DNA from: ARK-14 sp002899805
GTDB taxonomy: Archaea; Thermoproteota; Thermoprotei_A; Sulfolobales; Fervidicoccaceae
Direction of reading: 5' to 3'
NCBI GenBank assembly: GCA_039793985.1
Contig: JBAMMC010000013.1
Span: 1-51,866, forward strand
Length of the DNA: 51,866 nucleotides
The notes beneath the pieces are model-generated. The model was not told the origin of the DNA, did not search any database, and worked only from the letters and a program-made list of their open reading frames with translations. The position numbers and the translations under genes are program-made. This document shows positions 41,063 through 49,323 of the stretch, piece after piece; position 1 is the stretch's first letter; each line of letters starts with the position of its first letter.

Positions 41063-41734
41063 ATGATATCAAAAAATCAAATACCTAACATGGTTACTAT
41101 TCTGAACATTTTTATAGCATCGGTTTCTCTTATTTCAATTTTCAGAGGATATTTTGAACTCTCCATTCGTCTTATATTTCTCTGTTTATCTCTAGACGTT
41201 CTTGATGGTCTTCTCGCCAGAAAATTGAATGCCATGAGCGAAGAAGGAGAGTTATTGGATAGAGTAACAGATAGAATTTATCAAGTTATTGCTCCAGCTC
41301 TTTTGTATGCTAGTTTATCTTCATGGTCATTAATTTCTGAAGTCTACGTGACTACTTCAATTACAGTGGCATTTTGGAGGTTGATTAGAAAAGTACCTGC
41401 TAAAGATAGATTTATAGGTCTTCCTCTCTTTTCTCATACATTCATCATCATTTTTGGATATCTAAGCGAACATCTCATCCCAGCTTGGTTTATGATGATT
41501 ATGGTTGTACTCAGTACTCTGCCAATACCATATTTTAGAAAGTTAGGAAAAGGGGGACCCACTGAAACGAGAGGTACCCTATGGCAAATTAGAATCCTCA
41601 TACCATTAATTCTCTCATTTTCCCCATATCAACCTCTGAAACTGTTTTTCTTACTGTCTGAAGTATTACTTTTAGTTTACATCCTTTTCGGTTGGCTCCC
41701 ATTTATGAAAGAATTAACACATAAGTTCATTTAG
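41063..41734 (+). CDS. CDP-alcohol phosphatidyltransferase family enzyme
   Basis: 223 residues, mostly hydrophobic. The complete family motif DG-x2-AR-x8-G-x3-D-x3-D is visible in DGLLARKLNAMSEEGELLDR, followed by VTDR. It transfers a phospho-alcohol from CDP-lipid. In archaea this makes archaetidylserine, archaetidyl-inositol phosphate or glycerol phosphate lipids, and the head group cannot be read from sequence. ATG 41063 is preceded by GTGAT; GTG 41054 is an alternative. It sits in the cell membrane. Confidence 0.9.
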   Translation: MISKNQIPNMVTILNIFIASVSLISIFRGYFELSIRLIFLCLSLDVLDGLLARKLNAMSEEGELLDRVTDRIYQVIAPALLYASLSSWSLISEVYVTTSITVAFWRLIRKVPAKDRFIGLPLFSHTFIIIFGYLSEHLIPAWFMMIMVVLSTLPIPYFRKLGKGGPTETRGTLWQIRILIPLILSFSPYQPLKLFFLLSEVLLLVYILFGWLPFMKELTHKFI

Positions 41735-41860
41735 TTTCTACAAAAATAGATCAAATACATATCGAATCTGACTCAAAATAAGAGATGTTTGTTTTATGCT
41801 CTGATCTTTTTAGCAAAGTTTATCAAGTATTTATAATTAAAAAATCTTGATGGTGGTAAA

Positions 41861-42808
41861 ATGAAGCAACCTTTAAGATATGGAGCAACTGAGGGGGCGT
41901 TAGGCATATTAGAAAAAATCGAGGAAAGTTTGAAAAGTAGTGATAGTTGGAAAAATCTTGGGGATAACCTTCTTCTTTTGAGTACAGAAGCTCTAGAAAA
42001 AAGGCCCACCTCGGCATTACTTGTAAACACACTCAGGAGCTTGTTAATGTTCGCAATTGAAAAATATACAGAGGGGGCAGATTTAGAGGATTTTAAAGAG
42101 GAATTCTTCAGGAAAATCAAAGATGTAAAGATGAAGACGCTTGAAGCAGTCGAAAAACTCAGTGACATAGGAGCCAGGTGGCTTCCCGAGAGCGCTGTTG
42201 TTTTAACGCACAGTTATAGCAACAGTGTAATTAAAACTCTTCAAAAGGCAAGCAAATTGGGAAAGATAAGAGAGGTATTTGTTACTGAATCGAGACCGGG
42301 AGGGGAAGGGATATATACTGCGAGGCTTTTATCTTCAATGGGAATAAAAACAAACTTGATCGTAGATTCCGCAGTTAACTACTTTATGAGTAATGTAGAT
42401 TTTGTATTACTTGGAGCTGAAGCGATTACAGCTCATGGAGCTTTAGTCAATAAGGTCGGTTCTAGCCAGATATCTCTTTCTGCTTATAAGAGAAGAACTA
42501 GAGTGATAGTTGTTTCTGGAACATATAAATTTAGCTTTGAAACGTTGCTTGGAGAGAGAATCAGGGTACCTTTTATGGACGCAGCCATATTGGAGATACC
42601 AACCGATATGCTATCTATTGGAACATTGAAAGTCAGTATACCACAAATGGACATCACACCTCCAGAATATATAGATGCCATAGTGACAGAGGTAGGCATA
42701 ACTTCACCCGAGGGTGTTCCGATATTATTATGGGAAGTCTTTGGAGAATGGCTGGGAAAACAACCAGAAATAAGCGAGCTGCTTTCAGAACTGAAGAAAA
42801 TCAATTAA
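41861..42808 (+). CDS. eIF2B-like / R15P-isomerase-like protein with altered active site
   Basis: 315 residues, with the same fold pattern as the gene behind it: an N-terminal helical domain, then a Rossmann-like domain. At the catalytic positions of ribose-1,5-bisphosphate isomerase it has Ser118 (THSYSNSV) instead of Cys and Glu187 (GAEAITAHG) instead of Asp, with the same 69-residue spacing as in the active enzyme. It is therefore probably not an isomerase. It may act as an eIF2B-alpha-like binding protein or a partner subunit. It ends 10 bp before the active paralog, so they are co-translated. ATG 41861 is behind TGGTGG. Confidence 0.85.
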   Translation: MKQPLRYGATEGALGILEKIEESLKSSDSWKNLGDNLLLLSTEALEKRPTSALLVNTLRSLLMFAIEKYTEGADLEDFKEEFFRKIKDVKMKTLEAVEKLSDIGARWLPESAVVLTHSYSNSVIKTLQKASKLGKIREVFVTESRPGGEGIYTARLLSSMGIKTNLIVDSAVNYFMSNVDFVLLGAEAITAHGALVNKVGSSQISLSAYKRRTRVIVVSGTYKFSFETLLGERIRVPFMDAAILEIPTDMLSIGTLKVSIPQMDITPPEYIDAIVTEVGITSPEGVPILLWEVFGEWLGKQPEISELLSELKKIN

Positions 42809-42818
42809 CTGAGGGGAT

Positions 42819-43781
42819 ATGTTCTTGATACCGTCTGAAGTTCAAAAAATAGCTGATGATATAAGAGAAATGCGGATAAGGGGGGCTGGAGCGATAGCGA
42901 TAGCTGCTGCTGAGGCAATGAAGCTGGCTGCTCTTAACTACGAAGGAGAAAATGGAAAATTCGATGAATACATGAAAGGAGTGGCTCGATTATTGCTCAA
43001 AACAAGACCAACAGCAGTTTCTCTCCCTAATGCTGTTTTCTACATTCTGAATAGATTAGATTATAAAGCTTCAGATTTTAGAGAAAAAGCGGTAAAAGTA
43101 GCTGATGAATTTATTTCTAATGTGAAGAATGCTCAGTTTAAACTAGCAAAGTTCGGCTCTAAATTGATAAAAGATGATATAGTTATTATGACTCACTGCC
43201 ACAGCACGGCGGTAGTAAATACCCTCTTAACAGCATGGAGAGATGGTAAAAAGTTCAAAGTAATAAATACAGAAACTAGACCAAAGTTCCAGGGTAGAAT
43301 CACAGCTACAGCCTTGGCCAAGGAAGGGATACCTGTAACTCACATACCAGATTCAAGTATAAGATACCATATGTCCAATGTGGATATGGTGATTGTTGGA
43401 GCAGATACTGTTACAAGTGATGGACACTTAATTAACAAAGTTGGAACAAGTATTGTCGCCCTAGCTGCCAAGGAGGCTGATATCGAATTTTTCAGTGCTA
43501 GTGAATCGATAAAATTCAGCCCAGCATCTTTGGTCGGCGGACAAGTTCTAATAGAAGAGAGGGGTGGTGAAGAGATTGTTGGAGACGGTAGTGATTTGCT
43601 TGAAGCAGTAAACTTAAAGATAAGGAATCCTGCCTTCGATTTCACACCCCCCGAATTAATAACGGGCTTTATAACTGAGTATGGGATACTTCCTCCTAGG
43701 GCCACGTCTCTGATTATAAGGTACGTCTTTGGGCTATCAAGTGGAGCTATGCAGATCAAATTGTTAGAAGAAGAAACCTAA
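42819..43781 (+). CDS. Ribose-1,5-bisphosphate isomerase
   Basis: 320 residues. It converts ribose 1,5-bisphosphate to ribulose 1,5-bisphosphate in the archaeal AMP/nucleoside pathway. The substrate segment MRIRGAGAIAIAAAEAMK, catalytic Cys127 (MTHCHSTAV) and Asp196 (VGADTVTSDG) are intact and 69 apart, matching Cys133/Asp202 of the Thermococcus enzyme. TRPTAVSLPNAV is also typical. The next steps (Rubisco) and AMP phosphorylase are not in the window. Adjacent is a paralog lacking both catalytic residues, a tandem duplication. Confidence 0.92.
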   Translation: MFLIPSEVQKIADDIREMRIRGAGAIAIAAAEAMKLAALNYEGENGKFDEYMKGVARLLLKTRPTAVSLPNAVFYILNRLDYKASDFREKAVKVADEFISNVKNAQFKLAKFGSKLIKDDIVIMTHCHSTAVVNTLLTAWRDGKKFKVINTETRPKFQGRITATALAKEGIPVTHIPDSSIRYHMSNVDMVIVGADTVTSDGHLINKVGTSIVALAAKEADIEFFSASESIKFSPASLVGGQVLIEERGGEEIVGDGSDLLEAVNLKIRNPAFDFTPPELITGFITEYGILPPRATSLIIRYVFGLSSGAMQIKLLEEET

Positions 43782-43876
43782 ATACAGATTTCTGTCGAAA
43801 TTCTATGATTTGTACCTTTCTTTAAGTCCTATGACCGAAGTTTTGCTCAGTTGTTGATACTGTCAATTTATACAGT

Positions 43877-45103
43877 TTATCCACCTATCAAGTATAGGAA
43901 ACTGATGAAACTAACAATATCCATATTATTTAAATTATATGCACTATCTGTTCCTATCATTCCGACTACATTGTTCCAAGTCCCTATGGAAGAGTTGAGG
44001 CGTGATATATAGGAAGTTATGGCCGAATATATTCCAGTCGGCTCCGCTTGAACGAGTTCAGTATAATCAGTTCCGATAAGTTGAGCAGCGGCGGGATCCA
44101 TTAAAGAAGCTTTACCATTTCCATAAAGAATTAGCAAAAAGCCATGATACTTATATCCATGAATTCCAGTTCCGTTGAGTATAACGACATATATTTTTGG
44201 AGCATAGCCCCAATAATTAAGGTAAAATGCTTCATCCATGGCTGCGAAGAGTATTGCTTCATCTTTTCCATCACCGAGTCCTGTGGAATACACCTCACTG
44301 GCAAACTTCAGATAAAAAGTATCTTCTTTGTAAATTAGGGAACCATTTTTATCCATACTGATGGTCAAATATGGTGTATCAAAATTGAATGTTATATTTG
44401 ACTTTATGAAGTTGTATATTCTATATAGGGCAACATAGGGGTTCTCTCTATTTGTTCCAAATATACTCTCAACGGCTTTCACTATAATCGGTGAGTTATA
44501 ATCAATAAAATTGTATGAATTCTGTGTAATAGTTCCTCTTAAAAGTGAATAGTTCGAGACATAAGTTATAGTTGAATTCAATTTAGATAGAGTAGAAGTA
44601 AGAATTGCGTTTGTTGAATTTAAGATTTGATAGTTTTCAGTAAGATTTGCGTAGGTTTGGTTCAGAAAATCATAATCAGATTTAAGCTTTGACAGATTTC
44701 CCTGTAAAGCTGAAATTAGTTGCTGGCTCAAAGTGAAATTCTGTTGAATAGTTGTGCAGTAGGTCAAGTTATTTTTTAATTGTTGATTTTCACTTTTGAG
44801 CGATTCCAGTTGTTGTGTCAAATTGGCAATTTTTTGTTCATAAGTTGATTTTGTTGAGATGTAAGTAGAATTCATACTAATCAGTTCTGAAGTGAGCTCT
44901 TGTATCTTCTTTAAACTCTCAATAAAAGACTGATTCAAATTTGTATAATTACTGAAAAGCGATTGATAGTTTTCCATCAACTGGGAAAGTTCAGTAGTTC
45001 TGCCGCTGTTGTACTGAATGAAAAGAATAGCAATGTCTACTAGAACAATGGTGATAATGAAAAACGCCAATATTGAAATAAGTCTAGTATTCATTATTTT
45101 CAC
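43877..45103 (-). CDS. Membrane-anchored coiled-coil protein with cysteine-less transglutaminase-like domain
   Basis: 408 residues. An N-terminal TM helix (LISILAFFIITIVLVDIAIL) is followed by about 150 residues of coiled coil rich in Asn/Leu/Ser (many NxS/T sites, suggesting an outside location with N-glycosylation). A domain resembling transglutaminase-like cysteine peptidases follows. The motif normally GDCxDxAIL reads GLGDGKDEAILFAAM, with Gly for the nucleophilic Cys. The later HGFLLILYGNGKASLMDP fits the His and Asp positions. It is likely a structural or binding module outside the cell. ATG 45094 is an alternative start. Confidence 0.7.
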   Translation of the reverse strand: MKIMNTRLISILAFFIITIVLVDIAILFIQYNSGRTTELSQLMENYQSLFSNYTNLNQSFIESLKKIQELTSELISMNSTYISTKSTYEQKIANLTQQLESLKSENQQLKNNLTYCTTIQQNFTLSQQLISALQGNLSKLKSDYDFLNQTYANLTENYQILNSTNAILTSTLSKLNSTITYVSNYSLLRGTITQNSYNFIDYNSPIIVKAVESIFGTNRENPYVALYRIYNFIKSNITFNFDTPYLTISMDKNGSLIYKEDTFYLKFASEVYSTGLGDGKDEAILFAAMDEAFYLNYWGYAPKIYVVILNGTGIHGYKYHGFLLILYGNGKASLMDPAAAQLIGTDYTELVQAEPTGIYSAITSYISRLNSSIGTWNNVVGMIGTDSAYNLNNMDIVSFISFLYLIGG

Positions 45104-45278
45104 TCTCTATATTATTCTGAAGACTTTTCACATTTATTCCTTTCAGAGTTCATATGGATAAATATATTCCTCAACTATTTTGGGAAAACGTTTTGAAACG
45201 TTGTAAAAGAAAATACTCCCTTTAGAGTGGATAGATTAAAAATTCAAACAATAGTCAAGCCATTTGAAAATTATAAAG

Positions 45279-45353
45279 CGGGCCCGCGGGGATTTGAACC
45301 CCGGACCACCAGCTTAGGAGGCTGGCGCCCTATCCTGGCTAGGCTACGGGCCC
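45279..45353 (-). tRNA. tRNA-Arg(CCU)
   Basis: 75-nt cloverleaf: acceptor GGGCCCG/CGGGCCC, anticodon loop CTCCTAA (anticodon CCU), T arm CGGGGTTCAAATCCCCG and discriminator G73. No intron or encoded CCA. It stands alone between the coiled-coil protein and the small unknown gene at 45609. Confidence 0.96.
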
Positions 45354-45608
45354 TGAATTTTGTTTTTTGTAAAATGTCCTTTATAAAAAAATTGCTTTAT
45401 GATATGCTGCAATGAAACCGTTTTAGGCTTTCAGGGTAGCTCATAATAATTGATGTTATTCTCCTGTGATTTACCTATCACACTCAGAATGAGAGTTTCT
45501 CCCTGAAGGGTAGCTTGCTGATGTCTTGGTCGAATTCCTTAAAATATCCCGTGGTCCAACCCAACTCTTATTAAACGAGCTGTGGAGATAAAATAGATTG
45601 TATTAAAC
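45354..45608. other. Intergenic region, no gene seen
   Basis: 255 bp. It contains GGGTAGCTCATAATAATTGATG (about 45434) and the similar GGGTAGCTTGCTGATG (about 45510), resembling the right end of the fossil at 19578-19612. A C/D box RNA was considered but the boxes are too imperfect. No ORF. Confidence 0.35.
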
Positions 45609-45908
45609 TCAGATGATTTCGATGGTGGTTTCATGGGGAGTTAGCTTCGTTGCTAGTTTCGAAAAGAAGCTATAAGCGTTTTCAGTATCTTCACAAACAA
45701 TTTTCATGTAAAAACCATTACTCCACTCTCTGGACGAAATAGCTGGTTTCAATGTTGGCTGTGAAACAATAAAACATCCTTCATCACTCATTCCAATCTG
45801 TGTTCCACCTATACTGACTTTTTTTATAAGCAAATCACCTATGATTCCAGAAATCTTGACCATTTTTTGGGTCTCATATACTTTTATCACAAAATTTAAT
45901 TCAAACAA
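45609..45908 (-). CDS. Hypothetical protein
   Basis: 99 residues from a TTG start. Several short beta strands (LNFVIKVYETQKMVKISGII, GDLLIKKVSIGGTQIGM) and a C-terminal helix suggest a small alpha/beta domain. Two cysteines are present, but no motif. The start codon is followed by an intact frame with sensible composition; no ribosome site stands out. Family not recognised. Confidence 0.5.
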   Translation of the reverse strand: MFELNFVIKVYETQKMVKISGIIGDLLIKKVSIGGTQIGMSDEGCFIVSQPTLKPAISSREWSNGFYMKIVCEDTENAYSFFSKLATKLTPHETTIEII

Positions 45909-46023
45909 TTTTTATGTTCCCCAGAACTATTTTCAATGTGATAGTAATTAATGTTATTGGCTAAAATCTCATCTTCAATTAAAGCGATAGTAAAAGAACA
46001 ACAGAAATTAGGTGCAATCTAAC

Positions 46024-46338
46024 ATGAAAAAGGAGAGAGTTGAAATATTGAAAACTTTGTTGTTATTGATCCCGGCAGGAAAAGTTACAACGTATGGTTC
46101 TCTTGCAAAAGTTATGAAAACCTCTCCCAGGGCTATTGGTTCTATACTTTCTAAGAACAAAGATCTCGTTATCGTTCCATGTCATCGAGTAGTTATGAGC
46201 GACAGAAGCTTAGGAGGCTATTCTTTAGGAAGGGATTTCAAGAGAAAATTACTTCTATTGGAGGGGGTCGAATTCGATAGTGATAAAGTAAGTAAACGAA
46301 GTTTAATAATGTTAGACGAAATAATTGAAACAGTTTAG
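46024..46338 (+). CDS. ogt: Short methylated-DNA cysteine methyltransferase (OGT/MGMT)
   Basis: 104 residues from ATG 46024 behind TTAGGTG. It repairs O6-alkylguanine by transfer of the alkyl group to its own cysteine. The motif IVPCHRVV has the acceptor Cys at about residue 53, and the preceding HTH (VTTYGSLAKVMKTSPRAIGS) binds DNA. The usual N-terminal domain of archaeal OGT (about 50-60 residues) is missing, which makes it a minimal single-domain version. It is convergent with the Mrp-type ATPase. Confidence 0.9.
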   Translation: MKKERVEILKTLLLLIPAGKVTTYGSLAKVMKTSPRAIGSILSKNKDLVIVPCHRVVMSDRSLGGYSLGRDFKRKLLLLEGVEFDSDKVSKRSLIMLDEIIETV

Positions 46339-46340
46339 GT

Positions 46341-47231
46341 TTATGTTTTAGGTAGATTGACTCTCGATGCTATTTTTTCTGCTAGCTCTCTCAATTCTCT
46401 ATCGATATCGGTTCCTCTCGCTATCTCATATATAGGTATTCCTTCATCGTGAGCCCTTCTAATACTCTCATCTAAGGGTATTCGTGCCAATACTTCTATT
46501 TCAAAATCTTTAGCAATGGAATCAGCGATGCTTTCACCTAAGATTGAGAGTTTTGTTCCATCGGGGCAAACATAATAACTCATATTCTCTACTAAACCAA
46601 TTATTGGTATTTCAAGTCTTTTCGAGAAATTGATTGCCTTTCTTACGATACCATTTGCGAGCTTCCCAGGAGAAGCGACTATTAGAGAAAATCTCAATGG
46701 TGGAACATATTGGGCGATGGTTATCGTTTCATCTCCAGTTCCTGGAGGTAGGTCTATAATCATTATATGAGGGTCATCCCATTTAGTCATTGCCAGTGTC
46801 TGAAGAATGAACTTTGTCCTCAAAGATCCCTGCCAGATTAAAGGAGTTGATTTGTCTGTCAGCAGAGGCTCTACACTCATCACCTGTATGCCATCATCTG
46901 TGAGTAGAGGGATGAGTTCACCGGTTTCCTCATCCATAAAAATTTCTCCTTTCCTTTCGCCCATGAAAAAGGGGACAGAGGCGCCAGTTTCGTCAGCGTC
47001 GTAAAGAGCTACTCTATATCCCATTTTCCTCAGATATTGAGCGAGGGAAACAGAAATGAAGGTCTTTCCGACTCCTCCCTTACCGCTCATAACCATCAGC
47101 TTAGCAGGGATAGAGGAGAGCCTCTCTTTGGCTCTCTCTATGTACTCATCAACTTCATTTTTACTTGTTGCTCCTTCAGTTTTGCTCGATGGAGATCCCC
47201 TTAGCCTGAGATCCTTTTTGGATTGTGACAT
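46341..47231 (-). CDS. Mrp/NBP35-type iron-sulfur cluster carrier ATPase
   Basis: 296 residues. The deviant Walker A MSGKGGVGKTFIS (about 46-58), switch I DADETGASVP and Walker B IMIIDLPPGTGDETIT are the Mrp/NBP35 P-loop signatures. Mrp proteins carry 4Fe-4S clusters on a CxxC near the C-terminus. Here the motif reads MSYYVCPDGTK, with one Cys and Gly where the second Cys is expected, so cluster binding would need another ligand. It acts as a dimer in the cytosol. The gene stands alone, and the divergent neighbour is the Trm5-like enzyme. Confidence 0.9.
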   Translation of the reverse strand: MSQSKKDLRLRGSPSSKTEGATSKNEVDEYIERAKERLSSIPAKLMVMSGKGGVGKTFISVSLAQYLRKMGYRVALYDADETGASVPFFMGERKGEIFMDEETGELIPLLTDDGIQVMSVEPLLTDKSTPLIWQGSLRTKFILQTLAMTKWDDPHIMIIDLPPGTGDETITIAQYVPPLRFSLIVASPGKLANGIVRKAINFSKRLEIPIIGLVENMSYYVCPDGTKLSILGESIADSIAKDFEIEVLARIPLDESIRRAHDEGIPIYEIARGTDIDRELRELAEKIASRVNLPKT

Positions 47232-47326
47232 AAAATCTATACACCTCTTTATGCTATATATACGTTGAATACCTCTATGTTCGAGAATAATATTTTTAGC
47301 CCTATTAAGATGCGAGGCTATCTAGA

Positions 47327-48157
47327 ATGGATGAGTTGGAACCTGATAAGGCCAATAAAGATGATGAATGTTCATCTTTCAATAGATCCTCCTTTCTCAT
47401 TATAGGAGACATAGGAATCATCAACATCGGAAATGATGAAGAATTAGCAAAAGCAAGAGAATTCGCTGAATGCTTCTCGAAAAAGAACCCAAATCTAAAA
47501 GGATTTTTTGCCAAGTTATCGACAGAGGGAGAGTTCAGAGTAGCAAGGCTAGTTCATCTGCTCGGTGAGAACAGAACAAACACAATTACCAAAGAATACG
47601 GGCTTTTCTTTTACGTAGATATAGCTAAGGCATATTATAATCCCCGACTTTCAGAAGAACATAGAAAAATTGCTTTGATTGTAGAAGATGGAGAGAAAGT
47701 CCTTGATTTATTCTCTGGAATCGGAGGATTTTCTATTCACATAGCCCATTTGCACAGGAGTTTGGTTTTTTCGAATGATTGGAATAGAGAAGCCATTTTT
47801 CTCTTGTTAAAATCTGTATTTCTCAATAGGAAAAGACTCAAGGGTAGTATATACGCAACGTCAGTTGAATCGGGTTTGCTAATAGATAGATTGAAAGGAA
47901 AAATGGTCTTTGATAGGGTCATAATGAATAGCCCAACAAACTCTTTTAATTATTTAGGAAAAGCTATTGAAATATTAAAAACTGGAGGTTTTGTTCATCT
48001 GTACATCCTCTTGCCTAAAGGTATAGAGGAGATTACCCATATTCTACCATCAACTTTTTTAAGCATGGCTAAAATCGTGAATATTGAAGAAATATTGGAA
48101 TATTCTCCTTCAAAAAGCATTTATAGAATTGACATTATCAAGCTTAGCGATCAATGA
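47327..48157 (+). CDS. Trm5-family tRNA (guanine37-N1) methyltransferase-like protein
   Basis: 276 residues, lacking the extra N-terminal D1 domain. The D2 part (GDIGIINIG, LSTEGEFRVARLVHLLGENR, LFFYVDIAKAYYNPRLSEEH) and SAM motif VLDLFSGIGGFSIHIA are typical of Trm5. The catalytic signature, usually NLPxx(A/S), reads MNSPTNSFNYL, so the Leu is Ser. It may make m1G37, the substrate of Taw1 (18057), or be a divergent wyosine methyltransferase. ATG 47327; the end overlaps the DUF371 gene by 14 bp (convergent). Confidence 0.82.
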   Translation: MDELEPDKANKDDECSSFNRSSFLIIGDIGIINIGNDEELAKAREFAECFSKKNPNLKGFFAKLSTEGEFRVARLVHLLGENRTNTITKEYGLFFYVDIAKAYYNPRLSEEHRKIALIVEDGEKVLDLFSGIGGFSIHIAHLHRSLVFSNDWNREAIFLLLKSVFLNRKRLKGSIYATSVESGLLIDRLKGKMVFDRVIMNSPTNSFNYLGKAIEILKTGGFVHLYILLPKGIEEITHILPSTFLSMAKIVNIEEILEYSPSKSIYRIDIIKLSDQ

Positions 48158-48575
48158 ACCCAATTATTAGAACCAGAAGTTCGTTTCCTGTCGACAAACT
48201 TTTTATTAAATTTCTATTTATGTCAGCTGCTGATTTGTCTGCTTTTATGCAAAGAGTTGCGCCATCTATATAACTGCTTTTTCTCACAATAATTTTCCTT
48301 GGGTTATTGAGATCAAGTTTCTCATCTCCTTGACAGTGGATAATTTCGATATCGAACCCAGAAATCAGAAGGATAACCAACCTTTTCCCTGATTTAATAT
48401 ATTCTTTAGCCTCTTTGCTAAGATCTCCTACAGCGGCTGAAGAAGAAATTCCAATTATGCAGTCGCCTTTTTCTGTAAGATAATCGTCTTTCGTTATTTC
48501 AAAAGTTGTTCTGTGTTTAGCTTTTATATTAGTGTGTCCCTTCGCTCTAATGATTCCAAGCGGTACAAGGTCCAT
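48144..48575 (-). CDS. DUF371 family protein
   Basis: About 143 residues from ATG 48575 behind GGTGATATTT (a longer frame to 48611 runs into the divergent gene). The family pattern is clear: GIIRAKGHTNIKAKHRTTFE, ITKDDYLTEKGDCIIGISSS. These archaeal proteins are of unknown function. The divergent gene is PCMT, with a 43-bp shared promoter region. The 3' end overlaps the Trm5-like gene by 14 bp. Confidence 0.88.
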   Translation of the reverse strand: MDLVPLGIIRAKGHTNIKAKHRTTFEITKDDYLTEKGDCIIGISSSAAVGDLSKEAKEYIKSGKRLVILLISGFDIEIIHCQGDEKLDLNNPRKIIVRKSSYIDGATLCIKADKSAADINRNLIKSLSTGNELLVLIIGFIDR

Positions 48576-48618
48576 AAATATCACCAAATTCTTTATCCAT
48601 TGGGAAGACAACTACATA

Positions 48619-49317
48619 ATGGTAACGAAGTTGCTACCGTTTGAAAGAAAGAAAAGAATCCTCATAGAAAATTTGAAAAAAGAGGGCATTCTCAAATCGA
48701 AAAAGGTGGAAGAGGCCATTATGCGTGTTCCTCGAGAATTATTCGTTCCAGAGGAGTATATAGAGTATGCATATTTCGATGAGCCACTTCCAATAGGATT
48801 TGGCCAAACAATTAGTGCCCCGCATATGGTTGTAATCATGACAGAAGAGCTCGACCCCGAGATAGGCTGGAAAGTTTTGGAAGTAGGAACAGGAAGCGGC
48901 TATCAAGCATCCGTGATCGCTGAAATTGTTGCCCCAAAGGAACTTCCACCGGAAAAATGGGGACATGTTTATACAATAGAGAGGATCGAAGCTTTAGCAA
49001 AAAGAGCTAAAATTAATCTAGAAAGAGCAGGATACGCTGATAGGGTTACTGTTATAGTTGGTGATGGGACTCTCGGGTATCCAGAAGCCTCCCCTTATGA
49101 TGGAATAATAGTTACAGCAGGAGCTCCAAAAATACCTGATCCGCTCATAAATCAACTAAAAATTGGAGGAAGGATTGTTATACCTATAGGAGATAGATAT
49201 TTCCAGAGGCTTTATGTAGTAGAAAAGACTGAAACTGGATTGAAAATCAATATTAAAACTCCTTGTGTCTTTGTCCCACTCGTTGGTAAAGAGGGGTTCG
49301 AGGGGGAAGAGAGATGA
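48619..49317 (+). CDS. pcm: Protein-L-isoaspartate O-methyltransferase
   Basis: 232 residues from ATG 48619. It methylates isoaspartyl residues in aged proteins, which matters in hyperthermophiles. The family motifs are PIGFGQTISAPHMVVIM and the SAM site VLEVGTGSGYQASVIAEI, with GDGTLGYPEASPYDGIIVTA. The length is normal. It is divergent from the DUF371 gene and convergent with fen1, 6 bp apart. Confidence 0.95.
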   Translation: MVTKLLPFERKKRILIENLKKEGILKSKKVEEAIMRVPRELFVPEEYIEYAYFDEPLPIGFGQTISAPHMVVIMTEELDPEIGWKVLEVGTGSGYQASVIAEIVAPKELPPEKWGHVYTIERIEALAKRAKINLERAGYADRVTVIVGDGTLGYPEASPYDGIIVTAGAPKIPDPLINQLKIGGRIVIPIGDRYFQRLYVVEKTETGLKINIKTPCVFVPLVGKEGFEGEER

Positions 49318-49323
49318 GAAATC

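Noticed and set aside
45430..45530. Possible C/D box sRNA near tRNA-Arg
   Set aside because: C boxes are TTGATGT and CTGATGT, and only one CTGA follows at the right distance; too imperfect.
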